Source: Microbacterium paraoxydans
GTDB lineage: Bacteria; Actinomycetota; Actinomycetes; Actinomycetales; Microbacteriaceae
DNA: 64,000 nt
Direction of reading: 5' to 3'
NCBI RefSeq assembly: GCF_900105335.1
Contig: NZ_LT629770.1
Location: 1,612,001-1,676,000, forward strand
The notes beneath the pieces are model-generated. The model worked only from the letters and a program-made list of their open reading frames with translations, was not told where the DNA came from and made no database searches. Shown here piece by piece: positions 8,907-17,176 of the stretch. Positions within the stretch are counted from its first letter, which is position 1. Each line of letters starts with the position of its first letter. The position numbers were made by a program, and so were the translations under genes.

Positions 8907-11168
8907 ATGCGCACCCAGACCGTCGAAGCCGACATCATCGTCGTCGGCGGCGGCCTCGCCGGAGTGAGCGCCGCCGTCGCGGCCGCCCGCCTCGGCCGAC
9001 GTACCGTGCTGATCAACAACCGGCCGGTGCTCGGCGGCAACTCCTCCTCGGAGGTGAGGGTCTGGGTGTGCGGAGCGACCGCCCACGGCAACCAGCGGTG
9101 GGCGCGGGAGACCGGGATCATCGGCGAGATGTACCGGGAGAACCAGTTCCGCAACCCCGAGGGCAACCCCGTGTACTGGGACGACGTGGTGCTCGACATC
9201 GTGCGCCGCGAGCCCAACCTCACGCTGTTCCTCAACACGGAGGTGCTCGAGGCCGAGGCCACCGGACCCGACGACGCCCGTCGGGTCCGGTCGGTCACCG
9301 GTTGGACGATGGGCTCGGAGATCCGCACCGTCTTCCGCGGGCCGCTCTTCCTCGACTGCACCGGAGACGGCCTGGTCGGACGGCTCGTCGGCGCCCGGCA
9401 CCGACTGGGCAAGGAGAGCCGCAGCGAGTTCGGCGAGGACTGGGCGCCCGAGCAGCCCGTGCGCGAGTTCCTCGGCTCGACGCTCCTCTTCTATACGAAG
9501 GAACTCGGGCACCCGGTGAAGTACGTCGCGCCGGAGAGCGCGAAGGACATCTCGACCACCCCGATCCCCTCGTCGCGCATCATCCGCAGCGGCGACAGCG
9601 GCGCGCACTACTGGTGGATCGAGTGGGGCGGCACGCTCGACATCGTCGACGACAACGAGGCCATCCGCGACGAGCTGCGGTCGGTGATCCTCGGCATCTG
9701 GGACCACATCAAGAACTCCGGCGAGTTCGACGCCGACAACCTGACCCTGGAGTGGATCGGCAACATCCCCGGCAAGCGCGAGTACCGCCGCTTCATCGGC
9801 GACTACACGCTGCGCCAGCAGGACATCCTGGAGCAGACGTCGTTCGACGACGGCATCGCGTTCGGCGGCTGGTCCATCGACCTGCATCCCGCCGAGGGGA
9901 TGTACGCGACGGGGGCGGGCGCGGTGCAGCGCTTCTCGGACGGCGTCTTCGAGATCCCGTTCCGCTCGCTCTACTCCGTCAACGTCGACAACCTGCTCAT
10001 GGCGGGTCGCGACATCTCGGCCACGCACATCGCCTTCGGTGCCGCCCGAGTGATGGCCACGTGCGCGGCGATGGGGGAGGCCGCGGGCACCGCCGCCGCC
10101 CTCTGCTACGCGCACGACGCCACGCCCCGCGCGCTGTACGAGCACCATCGTGCGGAACTCCGGCAGACGCTGCTCCGCGCCGACGCCTCCCTCATCGGAG
10201 TCGCGAACGAGGATCCCTCCGACCTCGCCCGCACCGCCGCCGTCACCGCGTCCAGCACCCTGCGCACGATCGGCACCCCGGAGAGCACCCTGGCCGCGGC
10301 GACCCCGCACACCCTGACGGACGACCTCGGCATCGTCGTCCCCGTGCACCCGCGCCTCGACGCGACCGAGCTGCTGCTCGGCGCCGAGGTCGACACGCAG
10401 GTCACGGTGGAGGTCTGGTCCACGGGCCGTCCGCAGAACATCGTGCCCGCGGTGCTCGAGCACCGCACTGTGATCGACGTCCCCGCCGGTGGTCCGTCCT
10501 GGGTGCGGGCGGAGACGCCTTTCACCCCGGAGGACCCGCAGAACGCGATCATCGTGCTCCGCGCGAACCCGCAGGTGCAGGTGCAGCTCGCCGACGAGCT
10601 CCCGCCCGGAGTGCTCACCCTCGTGCACCGGGTCGACAACGACGACCGGAACGTGCAGGTCGACCGCGACGGTCTCCTCGTGCAGTGGCCGACCAAGCCG
10701 CTGCGCGGACGGGTGCCCGCGTTCCGCACGAGCCCGGACTCCGAGGCGGTCGCGCCGGAGCGCGCCGTCTCCGGGTACAACCGCCCGTTCGGCGGACCGC
10801 ACCTGTGGGCGTCCGCCCCGGAGGCCGACGGTCCGCAGTGGCTGCGCCTGGACTGGGAGCAGCCGGTCACGGCCTCCGAGATCCGCCTCGTGTTCGACGA
10901 CGACGTGGACCTCGAGCTCAACACCCTGCACCACCACCGGAGCCCCGACGAGGTGCTGCCCCAGCTCGTGCGCGACTACCGGGTCGAGGTGCAGCAGGCG
11001 GGTTCCGAGGAGTGGCGCACCGTGGCCGAGGAGCGGGACAACCGTCATCGCCTGCGGGTGCATCCGCTGCCGGATGACCTCGGTGCCTTCACGGCCGCCC
11101 GCCTCGTGGTGGAGCGGACGAACGGCGTCGCGGAGGCACGCGTGATCGCGTTCCGAGTGCAATCGTGA
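8907..11168 (+). CDS. FAD-dependent oxidoreductase with C-terminal beta-sandwich domain
   Basis: The protein has 753 residues from ATG at 8907 (AAAGGA ribosome site). The N-terminal dinucleotide fold is clear (GGGLAGVSAAVAAARLGR, residues about 14-31), and a second FAD contact (LLMAGRDISATH) lies at about 365-376, as in the FAD_oxidored family (PF12831). The last roughly 250 residues are a beta-rich region resembling a discoidin/CBM sandwich (GPQWLRLDWEQPVTASEIRL). There is no signal peptide, so it acts in the cytoplasm. Genes of this type are common in polysaccharide and sugar-acid loci, but the substrate is generally unknown. The gene ends against the next reading frame. Confidence 0.85.
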   Translation: MRTQTVEADIIVVGGGLAGVSAAVAAARLGRRTVLINNRPVLGGNSSSEVRVWVCGATAHGNQRWARETGIIGEMYRENQFRNPEGNPVYWDDVVLDIVRREPNLTLFLNTEVLEAEATGPDDARRVRSVTGWTMGSEIRTVFRGPLFLDCTGDGLVGRLVGARHRLGKESRSEFGEDWAPEQPVREFLGSTLLFYTKELGHPVKYVAPESAKDISTTPIPSSRIIRSGDSGAHYWWIEWGGTLDIVDDNEAIRDELRSVILGIWDHIKNSGEFDADNLTLEWIGNIPGKREYRRFIGDYTLRQQDILEQTSFDDGIAFGGWSIDLHPAEGMYATGAGAVQRFSDGVFEIPFRSLYSVNVDNLLMAGRDISATHIAFGAARVMATCAAMGEAAGTAAALCYAHDATPRALYEHHRAELRQTLLRADASLIGVANEDPSDLARTAAVTASSTLRTIGTPESTLAAATPHTLTDDLGIVVPVHPRLDATELLLGAEVDTQVTVEVWSTGRPQNIVPAVLEHRTVIDVPAGGPSWVRAETPFTPEDPQNAIIVLRANPQVQVQLADELPPGVLTLVHRVDNDDRNVQVDRDGLLVQWPTKPLRGRVPAFRTSPDSEAVAPERAVSGYNRPFGGPHLWASAPEADGPQWLRLDWEQPVTASEIRLVFDDDVDLELNTLHHHRSPDEVLPQLVRDYRVEVQQAGSEEWRTVAEERDNRHRLRVHPLPDDLGAFTAARLVVERTNGVAEARVIAFRVQS

Positions 11169-11236
11169 CGGAGAGCGCTAACGTGAAGGGCATCCGTCGT
11201 CCCGGCGGAGACCGTCGTCCCTCCAGGAGGCCGCAG

Positions 11237-12124
11237 GTGACCACCTCGCCCGGCGGCCGCGTGCTCCCCGTCGCGCGGGCCACCCGCACGGGACTCATCG
11301 CGCTCGCGGTGCCGCATCTGGAGGAGCCGTACTTCGCGGAGCTCGGCTCGCGCATCGTCCGGGGCGCCGACGACCGAGGGCTGGCCGTGCTGATCGTGCA
11401 GACCGAGGGCGACCACGGCCGCGAGATCGACGTCGCCAACGGCGTCGGTCTGCCGCCCATCGACGGGCTGATCCACATCCCGCGCTCGCTCACGGTCGCC
11501 GACCTCACACGCCGCACCTCCCCCGGGCCGCTCGTGCTGCTGGGCGAGCACATCCAGGTGAGCCCGTTCACGCACGTCACGATCGACAACCGGGCCGCCG
11601 CCTACACGGCCACCGAGCACCTGCTCGCGGTCGGCTGCCGCCGCATCGGTTTCGTCGGACGCCGCGACGCCCGCCCCTCGGATGCCGCCGACCGTCGGCA
11701 CGCCGGGTACCTGGAGGCCCTGGCCGCCGCCGGCATCCCGGCCGACCCCGCCCTCACCGCGCAGGTCGACGCCTTCACGGCGGAGGAGGGTGAGCGCGTC
11801 GCCGGGGCGATGGCCGCCGCGGTCCCCGACCTCGACGGCATCGTCTGCTCGAACGACTCCGTCGCCCTCGGTGCGCTGGCCGCCCTTCAGGCCCAGGGGC
11901 GGAGCGTGCCGGGTGACGTCGCCGTCGTCGGCATCGACGACATCCGGGCCGCGCGCTTCGCCGTCCCCGCCCTCAGCACCATCGCTCCCGACCACGCCCG
12001 CCTCGTGGACGCCGCGTTCACGGAGCTCGAACGGCAGATCGCCGCGCCGCCGGGAGCGGATCTCCCGGTGCGGCACGTGACGGTCGGCGCCCGGCTGATC
12101 CCGCGGGCGAGCACGGCCCGATGA
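11237..12124 (+). CDS. LacI-type sugar-sensing protein lacking the DNA-binding domain
   Basis: The sensor core of a LacI regulator is complete: TRTGLIALAVPHLEEPYFAE opens it, with DGIVCSNDSVALGALAAL and VAVVGIDDIRAARFA in the second half. The roughly 60-residue helix-turn-helix and hinge helix that should precede it are absent. A perfect AGGAGG at 11225-11230 sits 6 nt before a GTG at 11237, giving a 295-residue protein. An in-frame GTG at 11165 adds only 24 residues (Arg/Pro-rich), still without an HTH. I looked in the other two frames upstream and found no HTH remnant. It may be a periplasmic-binding-like sensor, a partner of another regulator, or a recent truncation. Confidence 0.8.
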   Translation: MTTSPGGRVLPVARATRTGLIALAVPHLEEPYFAELGSRIVRGADDRGLAVLIVQTEGDHGREIDVANGVGLPPIDGLIHIPRSLTVADLTRRTSPGPLVLLGEHIQVSPFTHVTIDNRAAAYTATEHLLAVGCRRIGFVGRRDARPSDAADRRHAGYLEALAAAGIPADPALTAQVDAFTAEEGERVAGAMAAAVPDLDGIVCSNDSVALGALAALQAQGRSVPGDVAVVGIDDIRAARFAVPALSTIAPDHARLVDAAFTELERQIAAPPGADLPVRHVTVGARLIPRASTAR

Positions 12125-12135
12125 CGGCGGCGGAC

Positions 12136-12945
12136 TCAGTCCGCGAGGGCCGTCGCGAGCGCACGCTCGTCGCCGCCGTCGCGCGGCGCGACGTGCAGGG
12201 TGCCGACGTGCGCGGCGAGCAGCTCCCGCGCGCCGTCGTCGAGGCCGTCGTCGGTGACGAGGCGGTCGATGTCGCTGAGGTCGGCCACGGTCGTGAGCCC
12301 GACCACGCCCCAGCGGGTGTGCTCCGCGAGGACGACGACCTCCCGGCCCGCGGCCATGAGCGCGCGATTGGTCTCGGCCTCCAGCAGGTTCATGGTCGTG
12401 ATGCCGGCCTGCTCGTCGAGGCCGTGGGCGTCGAGGAACACGAGGTCGCAGTGCAGGTGCTCGAGGGCGCGAACGGCGACCGGCCCGACGAGCGCCTGGG
12501 AGGGCGTGCGCACGCCCCCGGTGAGCACGACCGTCTGCGTGTACGGAGCGTCCGCGCGGTCCGGCGGCGAGAACAGGTCGGAGACCGGCAGAGCGTTCGT
12601 GACGATCGTGAGCTCCGGGACGCGCACGAGCTCCCTCGCGAGCGCCAGGGCCGTGGGTCCGCCGGAGATGCCGACCGCCATACCCGGCTCGACGAGGCCC
12701 GCGGCCGCCGCGACGATCGCCCGCCGTTCCGCCGAGGCCGCCGGAGCCGGAACCAGACGCTGGAGGCCCCGCGCCCGCACGCCGCCACGGATGCGCTCGA
12801 CCGCGCCCTCCTCGGCCAGCTGATCGACGTCGCGCCGCACCGTCATCTCGCTCACCTGCAGCGTGGCCGCGAGCTCGCCGATGGAGGCGGTACCGCGATC
12901 GCGGGTCAGGGCCAGGATGCGCTCGCGTCGTTCCGTGACCAGCAC
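12136..12945 (-). CDS. DeoR-family transcriptional regulator
   Basis: The protein has 269 residues from GTG at 12945, chosen because AAGGAG lies 5 nt upstream. An upstream ATG would add 18 residues without conservation. The N-terminal DeoR helix-turn-helix is ERRERILALTRDRG followed by IGELAATLQVSEMTVRRDVD (residues about 23-42). The rest is the sugar-phosphate-binding DeoRC sensor, with the phosphate-loop-type GISGGPTALALARELV. It is convergent with the truncated LacI gene (11 nt apart) and divergent from the esterase gene. It probably represses a sugar operon and is relieved by a phosphorylated intermediate. Confidence 0.92.
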   Translation of the reverse strand: MLVTERRERILALTRDRGTASIGELAATLQVSEMTVRRDVDQLAEEGAVERIRGGVRARGLQRLVPAPAASAERRAIVAAAAGLVEPGMAVGISGGPTALALARELVRVPELTIVTNALPVSDLFSPPDRADAPYTQTVVLTGGVRTPSQALVGPVAVRALEHLHCDLVFLDAHGLDEQAGITTMNLLEAETNRALMAAGREVVVLAEHTRWGVVGLTTVADLSDIDRLVTDDGLDDGARELLAAHVGTLHVAPRDGGDERALATALAD

Positions 12946-13025
12946 GCGGTCTCCTTCCGATGGAGCCTCCAGTCTGCCACGCACCCCAGCCCGCCCCACT
13001 CCCGGAACAGGACCCCTCAGCCCGC

Positions 13026-14000
13026 ATGACCTTCCCCGAGCCCTACGCCACCTGGTTCCCCGATGCCGCGTTCGACGGCAGCTACGGCCGCACCGAAGCC
13101 GACCTCCGCGCCGTCCGCCCCGTGCCCGCGCCGCCCGGTTTCGCCGACCGCTGGCGGCGCTGGCGGCGCGAGGCCGCCGCGGTGGACGCGGCCCCCGTCG
13201 TCCTCTCCACCTCCGAGGAGCAAGGCCGTCGGGTGTCCGTCGTCGAGCATGCCGGCGTCGACGGTGTGCGGCTGCGGGCCTGGGTGGTCGAGCCCCTCGA
13301 CGGCTCTCCCCGCGCGGGCGTCGTGCACGGCCACGGCTACGGGGGTCGCGACGCGGTCGATCTCGCCCGGGTGCCGGACGATGTGGCGGCGATCTATCCC
13401 GTGGCCCGCGGGCTCGGCGTGCTGAACGCGGGGATCGGAGCGCCCGAGCCGACCCCCGAGCACGTGCTCGCGGGCATCGACGACCCGGAGCGCTACGTGC
13501 TCGGCCTCTGCGCCCGTGACCTGTGGCTGGCGGCCGACGTCCTCGCCTCGGTCGTCGGCGCGCTTCCTCTCTACTACGTCGGGGAGAGCTTCGGCGGCGG
13601 CATCGGCGCGCTCGCCCTGCCGTGGGACGACCGGTTCGTGGGAGCCACCCTCATCGTGCCGAGCTTCGGCCAGTACGACGAACGGCTGGCGGTGCCGTGC
13701 CTGGGGAGCGGGGAGACCGTGCGTCAGCACGTCATGGGGAATCCCGAGGCCCGCGAGGTGCTGCGCTGGTTCGACTCCTCGACCGCGATCGGCTTCACGG
13801 AGGTGCCGGTCCGGGTGGAGGCGGCCCTGTGGGACCAGTACGTGCCGCCGCAGGGGCAGTTCGCGGTCGCCGCCGGGGCGCGCGATCTCGACCTCGCGGT
13901 CCTTCCCGCCGGTCACGCCGAGTACCCGGGGTCGGCGGACGTGACGGCGGGCGCCATCCGGGGCGGGCGCGAGCACCTGGAACGGGTGCTCGGCGGCTGA
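13026..14000 (+). CDS. Acetyl-xylan-esterase-like alpha/beta hydrolase
   Basis: The protein has 324 residues from ATG at 13026. It matches the AXE1/cephalosporin-C deacetylase family (PF05448): the N-terminus MTFPEPYATWFPDA is family-like, and the catalytic triad is probably Ser188 in GESFGGG, Asp270 (LWDQYVPP) and His297 (PAGHAEYPG). There is no signal peptide, so it acts on imported acetylated sugars in the cytoplasm. It is divergent from the DeoR gene (80 nt gap), a plausible target. Length matches the family. Exact substrate is not readable. Confidence 0.85.
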   Translation: MTFPEPYATWFPDAAFDGSYGRTEADLRAVRPVPAPPGFADRWRRWRREAAAVDAAPVVLSTSEEQGRRVSVVEHAGVDGVRLRAWVVEPLDGSPRAGVVHGHGYGGRDAVDLARVPDDVAAIYPVARGLGVLNAGIGAPEPTPEHVLAGIDDPERYVLGLCARDLWLAADVLASVVGALPLYYVGESFGGGIGALALPWDDRFVGATLIVPSFGQYDERLAVPCLGSGETVRQHVMGNPEAREVLRWFDSSTAIGFTEVPVRVEAALWDQYVPPQGQFAVAAGARDLDLAVLPAGHAEYPGSADVTAGAIRGGREHLERVLGG

Positions 14001-14048
14001 CGGCCATCGCGCGCGCGGCCTGCTCCGCGCAGGAGAGCACTGGACGCA

Positions 14049-14064
14049 ACCTGTCATAACAGGT
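14049..14064. promoter_or_regulatory. Operator palindrome, site 1 upstream of the cupin isomerase operon
   Basis: ACCTGTCATAACAGGT is an almost perfect inverted repeat with the core TGTCATAACA. It lies 60 nt before the first gene of the six-gene operon. The same motif recurs at 14072, 32705, 32732, 48533 and 23391. It is probably a GntR/HutC-type site; the best local candidate is the regulator at 34184-34996. Confidence 0.7.
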
Positions 14065-14071
14065 ACAGTGA

Positions 14072-14087
14072 GCTTGTCATTACAGGT
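14072..14087. promoter_or_regulatory. Operator palindrome, site 2 upstream of the cupin isomerase operon
   Basis: GCTTGTCATTACAGGT repeats the site-1 motif (core TGTCATTACA) 23 nt downstream, about two helical turns. Two dimers could bind side by side on one DNA face. Confidence 0.65.
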
Positions 14088-14123
14088 TGCGCGACGACGC
14101 AGCACCCGTTTCGAGGAGCATGG

Positions 14124-14699
14124 ATGCCCGAGTACCAGACCCCGCCGATCTCCCCGATGGCGATCGCCTTCGACGCCGAGAAGCTCACCCTCTCCCCCGA
14201 AGGCCCCACCCTGACCCGGCGGATGTCCGACCTCGAGGGCCTGTTCCGCGATCACGACGCCTGGGCGGCTGCCGCCGCGGGCGAGGACCCGATCGTCTAC
14301 ACGGTCGTCAGCTCCCCTGTCCCCGAGATCGAGCGGGAGCTGCCGCAGTCGATCACCACGATCATGCCCGGCGACACGGGCGGCGAGCTCTGGATGACCA
14401 AGGGCCACCAGCACCCCGACCATCAGGGCGAGATCTACCTCGCGCTGCACGGCCGCGGCGGACTGCTCATGTTCGACGGCGAGCGCACCGAGTGGCTCGA
14501 CATGCTCCCGGGCACCATCGGCTACATCCCGCCGGGCTGGGCGCACCGCTCCGTGAACACCGGGGACGAGCCCTACTCCTTCCTCGCGGTGTACCCGGGC
14601 GGCGCCGGCCACGACTACGGCTGGGTGCTGGAGCACGGCATGGGCTCGCGGGCATACCGCGCGGAGTCCGGCGTCGACCTGCGCCCCTACGCGGAATAG
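14124..14699 (+). CDS. Cupin-type phosphoglucose isomerase family protein
   Basis: The protein has 191 residues, the normal length for the metal-dependent archaeal-type cupin PGI (PF06560). The metal-binding cupin motif is visible: TKGHQHPDHQGEIY with His95, His97 and Glu103, and a fourth ligand His141 in PPGWAHRSVN. The family interconverts aldose and ketose 6-phosphates. A standard PGI should be encoded elsewhere, so this copy probably serves a dedicated sugar in this operon, perhaps on a different phosphorylated or free sugar. The first gene behind two operator palindromes; 9 nt before the kinase. Confidence 0.88.
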   Translation: MPEYQTPPISPMAIAFDAEKLTLSPEGPTLTRRMSDLEGLFRDHDAWAAAAAGEDPIVYTVVSSPVPEIERELPQSITTIMPGDTGGELWMTKGHQHPDHQGEIYLALHGRGGLLMFDGERTEWLDMLPGTIGYIPPGWAHRSVNTGDEPYSFLAVYPGGAGHDYGWVLEHGMGSRAYRAESGVDLRPYAE

Positions 14700-14708
14700 G
14701 CTCCGGCC

Positions 14709-16199
14709 ATGATCATCGCCCACGACCTCGGCACCACCGGGAACAAGGCGTCCCTGCACCACGACGACGGTCGCCTGATCGCCGCGGTCACCGTGCCGTA
14801 CCCGGCCCACTTCGCGGCCGGCGGCGTCGCCGAGCAGGACCCGGCCGACTGGTGGCACGCGGTCGTCACGGCGACCCGCGACCTCCTCGCGCGCACCGGC
14901 ACCGCCGCCGCCGAGGTCGCGGGCCTCGTGGTCAGCGGACAGATGATGGGCGCCGTGCTGCTCGACGCCGACGGCGAGCCCGCACGACCCGCGATCATCT
15001 GGGCGGACACCCGCGCCGGCGCCCAGCAGCGCGAGCTCGAGGCGGCGGTCGGCGCCGAGCGCGCCTACGGGATCCTCGGCCACCGCCTGAACCCCACCTA
15101 CTCCCTCGAGAAGATCATGTGGGTGCGCGACAACGAACCCGCGGTGTGGCAGCGCGTGCGCCGGGTGTGCGTCGCCAAGGACTTCATCGTGCTGCGGCTG
15201 ACCGGGCGGCTCGCCACGGACCGCTCGGACGCCTCGGGCACCAATGCGTACGACCAGGTCGCGGGCACGTGGTCGCCGGAGATCCTCGCGGCCGCGCGAC
15301 TCGATCCCGCCCTCTTCCCCGAGATCCTGGAGTCGACGCAGATCGCGGGCCCGCTCACGCCCGCCGCGGCCGAGGCGCTCGGGCTGCACACCGGCGTCCA
15401 GGTCGTGATGGGCGGGGGCGACGGACCGCTCGCCGCGGTCGGCTCCGGCGTCGTGGCGCCGGAGGACGGCGCCTACGTGTGCCTCGGCACCTCCTCGTGG
15501 ATCTCCTTCGCAGCGGACGCCCCGCTGCACGACCCCGCGATGCGCACCTTCACGTTCGACAACGTCGTGCCCGCGTCGTTCGTGCCGACCGCGACCATGC
15601 AGGCCGGCGGCGCCTCGGTGCAGTGGATCGCCGAAGCCCTCTCCGTCGACCCCGCGCACCCGGAGACGGGGCGCCTCGTCGCCGAGGCCGCGAGCGACAT
15701 CGACACCGACGACCTCTACTTCCTCCCCTACCTGCTCGGCGAGCGCTCCCCGCTGTGGGACCCGGATGCGCGCGGGGCCTTCGTCGGTCTCGCCCGCCAC
15801 CACGGGCGGGCCCACCTCGTGCGCGCGGTCCTGGAGGGGACGGCGTTCAACCTCCTCACCTGCATCCAGGCGTTCCGTGAGGCCGGCGCGACGATCGACC
15901 GCATCGACGCCGTCGGCGGCGGGGCGCAGAGCGACGTCTACCTCGCCGTCCTCGCCGACGTGTGGGGCGTGCCGGTGCGACGCCGCACGATCGTGGAGGA
16001 GGCGAACAGCCTCGGTGCCGCGGTCACGGGAGCCGTCGGCCTCGGCCTCACCGACTTCTCCGCCGCCCGCGCGCTCAGCGAGGTCACCGCCGAGTTCACG
16101 CCCGACCCGTCCCGGCATGCGGTCTACGCCGAGCGCCACGCCCGCTTCACCGACGCGTACGCTGCCCTCGCACCGTGGTTCGCCGGAAGGCCGCGCTGA
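14709..16199 (+). CDS. FGGY-family carbohydrate kinase (xylulokinase-like)
   Basis: The protein has 496 residues, full length for the family. The N-terminal phosphate loop is IAHDLGTTGNKASLH, followed by a substrate-side segment SGQMMGAVLLDADGEP. The C-terminal domain holds GGGDGPLAAVGSG and the FGGY signature region AVGGGAQSDVYLAVLADVWG. It phosphorylates a sugar or sugar alcohol in the cytoplasm; resemblance is closest to xylulokinase. The stop overlaps the next start (TGATG). The specific substrate cannot be read from sequence. Confidence 0.9.
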   Translation: MIIAHDLGTTGNKASLHHDDGRLIAAVTVPYPAHFAAGGVAEQDPADWWHAVVTATRDLLARTGTAAAEVAGLVVSGQMMGAVLLDADGEPARPAIIWADTRAGAQQRELEAAVGAERAYGILGHRLNPTYSLEKIMWVRDNEPAVWQRVRRVCVAKDFIVLRLTGRLATDRSDASGTNAYDQVAGTWSPEILAAARLDPALFPEILESTQIAGPLTPAAAEALGLHTGVQVVMGGGDGPLAAVGSGVVAPEDGAYVCLGTSSWISFAADAPLHDPAMRTFTFDNVVPASFVPTATMQAGGASVQWIAEALSVDPAHPETGRLVAEAASDIDTDDLYFLPYLLGERSPLWDPDARGAFVGLARHHGRAHLVRAVLEGTAFNLLTCIQAFREAGATIDRIDAVGGGAQSDVYLAVLADVWGVPVRRRTIVEEANSLGAAVTGAVGLGLTDFSAARALSEVTAEFTPDPSRHAVYAERHARFTDAYAALAPWFAGRPR

Positions 16200-17176
16200 T
16201 GGGCGTCATCCTCGTCACGAGCCGCTCCTTCTCGGACGGCGACCTCGACCTGGTCGGGCGCGCCGCGCAGGCCGGACACCGCATCCTCCGCGGCCCCGCC
16301 CACCACGACCTCGACGAGCTGCGCGTGCTGCTGCACGGCGCCGACGCCTGGATCGCCGGCACCGGACCGGTCACCGACGCGCACCTCGCCGCGGGCCCGA
16401 AGCTCAAGGTCGTGGCGCGCTACGGGGTCGGCACGGAGGCGGTGGACCTCGCGGCGGCGCGCGACCGTGGCATCCCGGTCACGAACACCCCCGGCGCGAA
16501 CGCGGATGCGGTCGCCGACCACGCGGTCGGCCTCATGCTCGCCGCTCTGCGCACCATCCCGGACGGCGACCGCCGCGTGCGGACCGGCGACTGGAGCGTC
16601 CGCCGCGGGCGGGAGCTCGGCGCCGCGACCGTCGGCATCGTCGGCTTCGGGCGGATCGGCCAGGGGGTCGCGCGGCGACTGAGTGGATTCGGCCCGCGGC
16701 TGCTCGCCTCCGACCCGTTCCTGCCCGCCGACCTCGTGCGGGACGGCGGCGCCGAACCCGTCACCCTCGACGACCTGTTCCGCACCGCCGATGTGATCAC
16801 CCTGCACGCCCCCGGCGGGCAGCAGCTCGTCGACGCCGACCGCCTCTCCGGGATGCGACCGGGGACCGTGCTCGTCAACACCGCCCGCGGCGACCTCGTG
16901 GACGAGCTGGCCGTGGCCGACGCGCTCCGCGACGGCATCCTCGCCGGGTACGCGGCCGACACGCTCGACGGCGACACCGCCGCGCACGACAGCCCCCTGC
17001 TCGCCGCGGACCTCGCCGACCGTGTCATCGTCACCCCGCACCTCGGCGCCCAGACCACCCAGGCCGTCGACAACATGGGGGCGCTGTCCCTCGACGACGT
17101 GATCGCGGTCCTCCGCGGCGCCGACCCCGCCCACCTCGTCCCCGTCCCCGCGTCCGCCCCCGAGGAGAACCGATGA
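16199..17176 (+). CDS. D-isomer-specific 2-hydroxyacid dehydrogenase-like protein (PGDH type)
   Basis: The protein has 325 residues from ATG at 16199, overlapping the kinase stop. The NAD-binding motif is VGIVGFGRIGQGVARR (about residues 142-157), with the family Arg in NTARGDLVDE and the catalytic His in VTPHLGAQT. In the segment that normally reads D-V-F-x-x-E-P, here it reads DTLDGD, so the usual catalytic glutamate appears replaced by aspartate. It should oxidise or reduce a 2-hydroxy/2-keto acid. The context (lactonase-like and shikimate dehydrogenase-like neighbours) suggests a sugar acid rather than 3-phosphoglycerate. Confidence 0.85.
   Translation: MGVILVTSRSFSDGDLDLVGRAAQAGHRILRGPAHHDLDELRVLLHGADAWIAGTGPVTDAHLAAGPKLKVVARYGVGTEAVDLAAARDRGIPVTNTPGANADAVADHAVGLMLAALRTIPDGDRRVRTGDWSVRRGRELGAATVGIVGFGRIGQGVARRLSGFGPRLLASDPFLPADLVRDGGAEPVTLDDLFRTADVITLHAPGGQQLVDADRLSGMRPGTVLVNTARGDLVDELAVADALRDGILAGYAADTLDGDTAAHDSPLLAADLADRVIVTPHLGAQTTQAVDNMGALSLDDVIAVLRGADPAHLVPVPASAPEENR

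Noticed and set aside
11165..11236. Degraded helix-turn-helix of the LacI gene hidden by a frameshift
   Set aside because: All three frames were read; none gives a recognisable LacI HTH or hinge, and 72 nt is too short for one.
13017..16139. 1040-codon minus-strand frame
   Set aside because: It runs opposite three well-supported genes and has the low-complexity composition of a codon-position shadow.
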